Both the position numbers and the translations under genes were made by a program. This document shows positions 21,254 to 31,423 of a stretch of DNA of 64,000 nt, piece after piece (the stretch's first letter is position 1; each line of letters starts with the position of its first letter). The notes beneath the pieces are model-generated. The model was given only the letters and a program-made list of their open reading frames with translations, ran no database searches and was not told the DNA's origin. Origin of the DNA: Eriocheir sinensis (taxonomy: Eukaryota; Arthropoda; Malacostraca; Decapoda; Varunidae); assembly GCF_024679095.1 (NCBI RefSeq), contig NC_066562.1, positions 8,204,398 to 8,268,397 on the forward strand, read 5' to 3'.

Positions 21254-22667
21254 ATGATGTCCCTGAGGAAGGTCACCAGCGAGGTCTTGGCCCGTGGAGG
21301 CGTGGCCGGGGCCGTGGCTAAGGAGGCCCTGGGGAGAGGTGCCATTCCTCAAGCCTGGGCCAGCACGTCAGCCTCCTCCAAGCCCAAGAAAGCCTCCAGC
21401 AAGGCACCCCAGCGGACTGTCTTCATCTCCCAGTCCAGTGATGTCTTTGCGAACCTTGCCCTCGAGGACTGGCTATATAAGAACTGGTCCTTTGAGAGGC
21501 GTAACGTCCTCCTCCTGTGGCGTAACTCCCCCTGCGTGGTCATAGGGCGTCACCAGAACCCCCAGGTGGAGGCCAACCTGCCCTACCTGGAGAGTGCTGG
21601 GGTCCCGGTGGCCAGGAGGGGCAGTGGAGGGGGTGCCGTGTACCATGACCACGGGAACCTGAACTGCACCTTCTTCACTACGAGGGAGAGGTAAGGATGA
21701 CATAATCTCTGTACCCTTGATAATAATGGCAATAATAATAATAATGATAATGACAAACCTCAACTGTACCTTCTTCATTACCTACGAGGGAAAGGTAAAG
21801 ATGACACATACTTATCCTATGCTCTTACTTATAATGATAGGAATAATGTTCATAATAGTAATATTTTTTTCCCTCTTTGCCTTCCTTCCTTCCTTCCTGC
21901 CTGTCTTATCTAACCCATTTGGCTGTTTGTAATATGTAATGTATGTTAAGTATTTATATTATGCCTATTATATCTACTACTACAACTACTATTACTACTA
22001 CTACTACTACTTCTGTTTGTATTAATGTTACTTGTATTAGTGCTTCTTCCACTACAGTCAGATTACAACAGCTACTACTACTACTACTACTACTACTACA
22101 ATGAATGGGTAGGAGGTAGAGATGAGAGGGGCCATAATTTTCGTACACTGAGCAACCTGTTTGTTCCACCTGAGAGAGAAAGGAAGGAAGGGAGGGAGGG
22201 AGGAAGGGGGGCATGTAGGTGTAGGTTACTGGGGCCTCTCTCCCTTATGCCTCAGGGGTCAATGATCTCTACTCTTTTTTCCTCTCCTTTCTTTGTGCCA
22301 ATTGCCATGTTTGTAAGCTATTTTAATCCACCCAATAAACACTGAGAGTTAAAACAAGAATTAGCATAGAAGAGGAAGGAATAGGAAGTAAGGAAAAAGC
22401 GAAGTGGAAAGAATAAGAAATAGGATAGAAAAGAAGAGGAGGAAACTAGGAAGGAACAATAATAGGATAGAATTGAGGGAAGAAGAATTAGGTTAGAAGA
22501 GAAAGGAAAGGAAAATTAGGGTAAAGAGAAAAGGGAAGAACAAGAATAAAGGAGAAGAACTAAGATCAAGTAGAGGAGGAAGGAACTACATTATAACAAG
22601 AATTAAGAAGAAAGGAGGAAAGAAAATGATGACGTGGAACTCTAACTTAGAATTATGTTAGAATTTT

Positions 22668-22727
<60 letters not shown>

Positions 22728-25700
22728 TAGGGCAAACTGTGTGTATGTTAATTTTCATCTTCAAGTAAACAGTTTAAATCTTCCACAATAAGCAGAAACT
22801 CAAAACAAGAACCATGAGAAGAGGAGGAGGAGATGAAGAAAGGACTCAGCAGAATAGCAAACGAGAGAGGAGGATGTGGAGGATGATGTGGGTGGAGCGA
22901 GAGTGTGTTGCTAGGGGGCTGCCAAAGAGGAGAGAGGAGGTGGAAGAGGGGAGGAGGGAGGCTAGTGAGAGTGGGGGCCCCAGAGGGTTGCCACGTGATC
23001 ACTTCCACACGTGAGCTCAGACACGTGACCAGGTGGTGGCCCCCCCTGAAAGACCCTCCATGGGGATCATTAGGACCGTTTCGCTGGGGAAGTCAAACAA
23101 GGCCTGGGTAAAGTCTCTTGGGGGTAGGCCTATGCGAGTACGTGGTGTCTTTTTTTCTCGCTTTTTCAATGTTTCTGTTTCTTGTATTACACTCATTCAC
23201 TTACATAATCTTATCCTTTTTTTACTTATTCATCTCTTCTATCTTGTGTAATGTTATTCTTCAACCTCCTCTTTATTCTCTCTTCTTTCATCTCCTTTCT
23301 CGACTATCTCTTCTCTCTCATCTTCTCTTCCTCCCCCTTGTGTAATGTCATTCTTCACCCTCTTCTTTATTCTATCTTCTTTCATCTCCTTTTTCGACTG
23401 TCTCTTTCTCTCATCTTCTCTTTCTTCACCTCCTCCTCCTCCTATGCTATGTCTTTTTCTCTCCTATCTCTCTTCAATCTCCTTCTTTCTCTACTGTCTC
23501 GCCTCCTGACCCTCCTAATCTCTCCATCTTTTTCTTCGCCTCCTCCTCCTCCTCCTCTCATTATCTCTCCTCTTTCTTACCTTCACAATCTCCTTATCTT
23601 TATTTACTTACTCCCTCATTGTTTTTCTCCTCCTCCTCTCTCTCCCCTCCACCTCCTCTCCCTCCCACTATCTTTCATGTCTTTCTCTTCCCTACCAACA
23701 CTTCCTTCTCCACTCTCTTTCTCTTCCTCTTAATCCTTCACCCTTTCCTAGACAACAAACTCTGACAGGTATATAAATAATGTGTTTTCTTATTCTTCTC
23801 TCTCCTCTTTCTCCTCCATTCACAACCTCGTCCTCCATTCTTTATCCCTTCCTGCTCTTTCTCCTCTTCCTCCTCCTCCTCCTCCTCCTCCTCCTCTTGT
23901 TCTTCCTCTTCCTCCCAGCATACTACATGAAAACTGTTTAGGTATATTGATAAAATTAGTTGATGTTCTTTTCCCTCTCCCTCTTCCTGTCTCCATTTCT
24001 TCCACCTTTGATTAGTTAGTGTAGCTTGTCACAAACAGCCTCGTAAGAACCATCGAGTCAACTGTTGTTTGTTCTTCCTTTGTTCTTCCTTTGTGTTCCT
24101 CCTCCTCCTCTTCCTCATGGTGAACTAGCCGGTGTATTATTTTTGGGTCCCTGTAGCCGGCTCTGGGGATTGGTCAGGCGTGGAGAGAATACTATCTGCC
24201 GAGGGTGATAAATAAGGGCCTGTTTTCAGTATACAAGAGGTTAATTTATTTGAGTTTATGCATTGCTTTCTCTCTCTATAACTGCGGGTGCCATAGTAAC
24301 TTGCATATTATTACTTCAGTTTATTCTTGCGCTTGTTGATATGTCCACGAGGTTCATTCACTCTTCTGTCTTTCTAGATATATACGACTGCCCTAGTAAC
24401 GAAGATTATTAGTATGCAAGCTTATTCATCCCTGTCTTTGATTTTCCTGGATACGCCCTCCATAGTAACTTTGAAAACTATTACTATTATTACTTCTCCT
24501 TGCATATACGACCACCATAGGGATAAATATACCGGGCATAGTAACACATTTCAGAATTCAGGCCTGTTTATCCCTTTCTCTCATTTTTGTTGATACGTTA
24601 AAAAAATGTTACTGTTATGATATACTTCTCTTGGTATATACAACTAGGAGAGCAATGAATAGTATTTTTTTTCTTCCTCTTTCTCTTTTTTCTAATTATA
24701 TTGCTGTGTTTCACTTTTTTTTTACTTGTTCTTCCTGTTTTTAATCTTTTTTTTCCTTTTCTCGTTCGTTGTCTTCTATTAGTACAGACCTTACCTTACC
24801 TAAACTTACCTAACTTAACCAAACCTTACCTTGCTTTACCTAACCTTCCTTTACTTTACCTTACCCCCAAAAAGTGCTAATTATCAGTTTACCACACCTT
24901 CAATATGTCTTTCTCTCCCCCATCAAGTTTAGGTTCAAGTTCTCTGTCTATCATTTCTTATTTTCTTCTTTTTCTCTTTGCACCCACAACCGGCATAGCA
25001 ACAAACATTATCGTTATTCGGGTCTTGTCATCCCTTTCTCTCATTTTCCTAGATACTACTTGCATATACGACCACCGTAGTAACTCAAGATACGACCACC
25101 AATATTATTACGACTCGCATATACGACCACCGTAGTAACTCAAGATACTGTACGACTACCACTATTATTACTACTTGCATATACGACCACCGTAACTCAA
25201 GATACGACCACCAATATTATTACGACTCGCATATACGACCACCATAGGAACTCAAGATACTGTACGACTACCACTATTATTACTACTTGCATATACGACC
25301 ACCGCAACTCAAGATACGACCACCAATATTATTACTACTTGCATATACGACCACCATAGTAACTCAAGATACGACCACCAAAATTATTACGACTTGTGCA
25401 TACGACCACCATAGTAACTCAAGATACGATCATCAATATCATTACGACTTGCACATACGACCACCATAGTAACTTAAGATACGACCACCAATATTATTAG
25501 GCCTACTACTTCCACATACGACCACCATAGTAACTCAAGATACGACCACCAATATCATTACGACTTGCACATACGACCACCATAGTAACTCAAGATACGA
25601 CCACCAATATCATTACGACGTGCACATACGACCACCTTAGCGACAAATACGACCGGCCTAGTAGCGGACATCATCAGTATTCAAGCTTCTTCATCCCTTT

Positions 25701-28700
25701 CTCTCCTTTTTTTTCTTAGGTACAACCGGCACAGCAACTTGGAGGTCATCTGCCGGGCGTTGAACCACGACTTTGGGATCCAGGCTCACCCCAACCCTCG
25801 GGACGACATCATTGTGGACCACGATCATAAGGTGAGGTGGTTTTAATAGGTCTGATGGCAGGTTACTCAAGGGTGGTTGGTCACTGTTACGGTCTCTCAG
25901 ATTCCTTTTGTTCCCTTTTCTTGTCTCCCTCTGACTATTCTTCATTATTTTTCCTTTTTTTCCATTAGTCTTCGCTGTCCTTTCCCTCCTTTCTCTTGCT
26001 TAATTAGTCTGTCACAATCACCAACAGCTCCAGTGCTTTTTTTCTTTCCCTCAGTTTCTTCTTTGTACTCTTTCATATCGCTTACATTTCTTTTTTTCCC
26101 TCATTGTTTTCTTTCTTTAATATCTCGTCCTTCCTTTCTTCAGTTCAGTCTACCTCAACCACCATCAACACTATCTATTTCCTTTCCCTCAGTTCCCTTT
26201 TTTAATTACTCTTTCATATCTCTAACATTTCTTTCCTCCCCATTGTTTTCTTTCTGTAATTTCTCGTTCATCCATACCTTAATTTAGTCTACCCCAACCA
26301 CCACCAACACCACCTGTTTATCTGTACGTGTTCAGGCATCCACTAATGTTCCTTCCTTTTTAGTTAGGTACTCTTTCATATCTCTAACATTTTTTTCTTC
26401 CCCCATTATTTTCTTTCTTTAATATCTCGTCCATCCATTCCTTAGTTTAGTCTACCCCAACCACCACCAACACCACCTGGTTATCTGTACTTGTTGAGGC
26501 ATCCACTATTGTTGTTTTGGGTGAGGTAATGCAATGTTATGATATCGGGTTCTTGTGTCAAAGTCCTCCCAGTTAATTGATAAGGCTGAAGAGGGTCATG
26601 TGTGTGCTGCTCTTATGGATGTTGTGTTAGATTAGATTATAAGTATTGTTGTCTTTCCCTTGGTTATTTTTAGGGTTTTCTGTATTGATTTGTCTCTTGT
26701 TTTTCATGTTTTTTTTTTCTTTCATTTTAAGGTTTTTATTTATATCTCTTGGTTTTTCATTCTCATTTCCTTTTCTTTTTGTTATTTTCTTCCTTCTTTC
26801 ATTCCTTACTTTCTTTGTTATCTAATTTTTTCTTTTGCTTTCTCTTTTCTATTTGCTTTTTTCTTCTTTCATTTCTTACTTTCTCTGTTGAATGTCTAAT
26901 TCTTCCTCTTTCTTTCCCTTTTTTTCTTTCATTGTCTTTTTTCTTCCTTCCTTCTTTCTTTACTTCCTTTGTCTCTCTTCCTTTATTATGTGTTTCTCTC
27001 CTCTTTCTCATTACCCTTTTCTTCCATCCTTTCTTTTGTCTTCACTTCCTGTCTTCCATCCCCTTTGTTTTCACTCTCTACTATCTTATTAATATTTGCT
27101 TCTTGGCCTGCTTGACACACTTTCTTCTTCTTCCTCCTCCTCTTCTTCTTTTTCCTCCTCCTCCTCCTCCTCTTCTTCTTTTTCCTCCTCCTCTTCCTGT
27201 TTGTGTTGGCAGCATCAAGGTTATCCACATCTGACATTTACCTTAATTTCAATATCAGTTTTTCCTCAATAACCTAAATTAGAGCTATTTATTATTATTA
27301 CTCTATTATTTACGGCTTAACGAGGGTAGCAGTTGCTCATCTACTTGCTTGTGTGATGACGCAAAGGAATTTAAATCATAGAGGAAAAGGTGTGAAGATG
27401 AGGGCGGATGAAGATGAGGTAGAAATAGTTTGATGGTGATGCAGATTTAGAACTGTAGCCGTGGGAGATGAAGGACTTTGCTCATCTTAAAATATAGTGT
27501 TGCGTGTATAAGGTTTTGTTTTATATAATTCATCTTTTTTCTTGTTTTTTGTTCTTGATCATCTTCTTCCTCTCTCGTTATATTTCATGATGTTAAAATT
27601 ATGTTGTGTGTGTAAGGTTTTGTTTTATATAATTCATCTTTTTCTAGTTTTTTGTTCTTTATCATCTCTCTCGTTATATTTCTTGACGTTAAAATAGTGC
27701 TGTGTGTGTAAGGTTTGGTTTTATATAATTCTTCATCTTCTTTTTTGTTTTAGTTTGCCTTTAATATTGTTCTTGTTTTCCTGTTCTTATTTTCTTCCTC
27801 TCGTTCTATTTCTTGATGTTAAAATTGTGCTGTAAGGTTAATTTTAGGTTTATATTCTTCTTTATTTTTATTTTTTTACTTTTTTATTTAGTTTTCAATA
27901 TCGTTCTTGTTTTCCAGTTCATGATTTTGTTCTTCCTCTCGTTCTTTTTCTTGATGTTTTCCTCCTTCTGATTTTGTTCTTGTTCTTCCTGTTCTTTTTC
28001 TCTACAAGTATCAAGTTTAATTTCTCCCTCTTGCTCTTGTTACTAACTTTGCTGCTTTCATTCAAAATTTCTTATCTTTTATTTGTGTGTACCACATCTA
28101 TTTTTTCATCTCTTGTTTATACCTTACCATTCTATCATTCTATCTTATCATCCTCTCTATCATATCTTTTTCCCCTTTTTCTACTTGTCATCTTGTACCT
28201 ATCTAATTGTACAGCAGTCTATCAGTCCTTGTTATTATTATGAACTTTTTAATTTTCCCGATCTCATTAATCACTACGTCTCTTTTGGCTATTCCTCTTA
28301 ACTTTTTTTCATCATTGTTTTCCTTTTTTTGCCATCGAGTTGTTTCCTTTACTGTAAAAACAAACAAAGAAAGAAATCATTACAGTTCCCCTTCTTCTGG
28401 AGTCTACCATTGCTATACAGCCTCTCCCTTCTGCAGGAGTCTATCATTACTCAGTTCTCTCCCTTCTGCAGGAGTCGATCATTACTCAATTCTCTCCCTT
28501 CTGCAGGAGTCGATCATTACTCAATTCTCTCCCTTCTGCAGGAGTCGATCATTACTCAATTCTCTCCCTTCTGCAGGAGTCTATCATTACTCAGTTCTCT
28601 CCCTTCTGCAGGAGTCTATCATTACTCAGTTCTCTCCCTTCTGCAGGAGTCTATCATTACTCAGTTCTCTCCCTTCTGCAGGTGTCTGGTTCTGCCGCCA

Positions 28701-29426
28701 AGCTGGGCCGCACGACTGCCTACCACCACTGCACGCTGCTGGTGAACACGGACAGGCAGCAACTCAGGCTCTCTCTCAACGGGGACAAGGTGAGGTCATA
28801 AAGGGAGGTGGTGGTGACTGATTAACCAACTCAAGTTATGACTCAGTTCTGATAAGTACATACTTCATTTAGTGGGTCAGGACCTGATTATATGAAACTA
28901 ACAAGGACCAGTTCTCTCTCTCTCTCTCTCTCTCCCTCTATCTCTCAGAACTTTGGACTTTGTCTGTAAATATTGATGACATTCAGTATATTGTCTCATG
29001 TTATCTGTTTATCTGTTCTTAATATGCACTCACACAGCCTTGACTTGCATTCTCTCTCTCTCTCTCACTCTCTCTCCCTGGGGGGTGGGGGCTCCTTGGC
29101 ACACCCTCAAGGAGGCCTCCACATGCTATTTATTCCTGTTGTGGCTCCTTGTTCATAAGACTATTTAGAAGGAAGAGTGGAGGGTGTTGACATGAGAACC
29201 GGGTAGGGCACGTAGTAATGGGTTTAAACTGGATAAATTCAGATTCAGCAGGGACATAGGCAAAAATTGGTTTACTAACAGAGTGGTGGATGAGTGGAAC
29301 AGGCTGAGCAGTCATGTGGTGAGTGCCAATACAATTGTCACATTCAAAAATAGATTAGATAAATTCATGGACAGTGATATTAGGTGGGGCTAGATTCACA
29401 GGAGCTGCCTTGTACATGCCTGCCGG

Positions 29427-29464
<38 letters not shown>

Positions 29465-31132
29465 CAATGGAGGCAGCTCAAGGCCCCATAATCGCTGCTC
29501 CATCTTGCAGACTCCTTCGTTCTTATGTTCTTATTACTCTGAGACCCTTCTTGTACGGCATTCCCTCTTCCCACTGCAAGATCACTCCTATTCCTCCTCC
29601 TACCCTATCATCATACCCTCTTCCCTCCCCACAGCCTACCCTGCCACCCCTCTCCCTCCTTTTTCTATTTTTGGCCCATTGCTCCAGTAAACTTTCATGA
29701 TGGGGTCTAGTGGTCAGCCCCAGCTCAATGGTGTCACAGGCAACTTTTTATAATGACGCCATTCTTCCTTGGCTCATATTGCCCCCTAGAGCTCCACTTG
29801 ATCCTCTTCAGAGTTTCGCTAGAATCCGGGTTGATAGGAGGTCACCCATTAGAGTCTGGGTTGATAGGAGGTCACCTGTTAGAGTCTGGGTTGATAGGAG
29901 GTCACCTGTTAGAGTCTGGGTTGATAGGAGGTCACCTGTTAGAGTCTGGGTTGTTAGGAGTTCACCAGGACAGCATGTGAGCAGTCTAGGGCACTTGGCG
30001 ATAACTGAATCCCCCCCCCCCTCCCTCCCCTCCCTATACCTTTCTACCCTTCCTCCCACCCCTAACTCGCCGCTTCCCCCTCAGAGCATCAAGAGCAAGG
30101 CCACAGCGAGCGTCCCGGCCCACGTGATGAACCTCAGCGAGCTCCAGCCGAACATCAACGTGGAACAAGTCCTGACCAGCGTGGGCAAGGCGTTCCTGGG
30201 CCAAGATCATCACCTGGCCAACGGCTTCACCCTCGTCAACCCCAGCGATGAGTGGTTCCCTGGTGAGTGAGTAGTGGGGTGCATGTTGAGGAGTGAGTGT
30301 CGTATGAGGTGTGAGTTGTGTGTGTGGATGTGATGATGATGAGCAAAGAAGGCCAAATCCGTGCCAATCGCAGCGGACAGGTTAACATATATATCTTGGG
30401 TGGTAGAGGACAAAGGATATATAAACATTCTGCACCCAAAAACACATATTCGACAAGGTTTTCGCAGGAGTTGTGGGCACTTCCAAGGGTAATTTTATGA
30501 CCCTGGTGGTAGTTTGACCCTTCTTCTGTACCATGAACCTAAAGAAACACATATTTAACAAGGTTTTTGCAGGAATTGTGGGCATTTCCAAGGGTACTTT
30601 TATGACCCTGGCGGTGGTTTGACTCTTCTTCTGTACCATGAACCTAAAGAAACACATATTTAACAAGGTTTTCGCAGGAATTGTGGGCATTTCCAAGGGT
30701 ACTTTTATGACCCTGGCGGTGGTTTGACTCTTCTTCTGTACCATGAACCTAAAGAAACACATATTTAACAAGGTTTTCGCAGGAATTGTGGGCATTTCCA
30801 AGGGTACTTTTATGACCCTGGCGGTGGTATGACTCTTCCTCTGTACGATGAACCTCAAAAAACACTCAGTAACCGACCTAATCTCCTTTTTGGGCTCTGA
30901 AAATAGTTGTTGTAAGACTATAAGACCAACCAAGACTAGCTACGAGTGATGCTGATATTGCTGCAAAGACGACTTCCACTCAGCACATGTCTTGGGTAGT
31001 GAGATGTTAAGACAATGAGCCAAGAATACACGATGGAGGGTGGTGGGACAGGGTGCATGCTAAACCTGACTGGGATGTATTGCAAGGACAACCATCAAGG
31101 ATCCTTATGTATGAATGCTTGTATCCAGGCAG

Positions 31133-31182
<50 letters not shown>

Positions 31183-31348
31183 CTCTTTTCGCCTTTCTTT
31201 TTCTTCTTTTTTCTTCGTCTTTGTGTTTCCGTATTTTTTATTATATTTTCACATTCATGGTGCAGAGAGAAGCCTTGTTAAACTATCACTAGGCTCATAA
31301 AACTACCCATGGAAATACTCACGATAACCTCTACCAAAGCCTTACCAA

Positions 31349-31423
<75 letters not shown>

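Noticed and set aside
28207..28821. 204-residue plus frame across the LIPT1 exon 3 array
   Set aside because: It comes from 35-bp repeats open in all frames; the conserved LIPT1 frame is a different one, starting at 28682.
30382..30933. Minus-strand frame with 39-residue repeats
   Set aside because: It is the 117-bp version of the same repeat inside LIPT1 intron 4.
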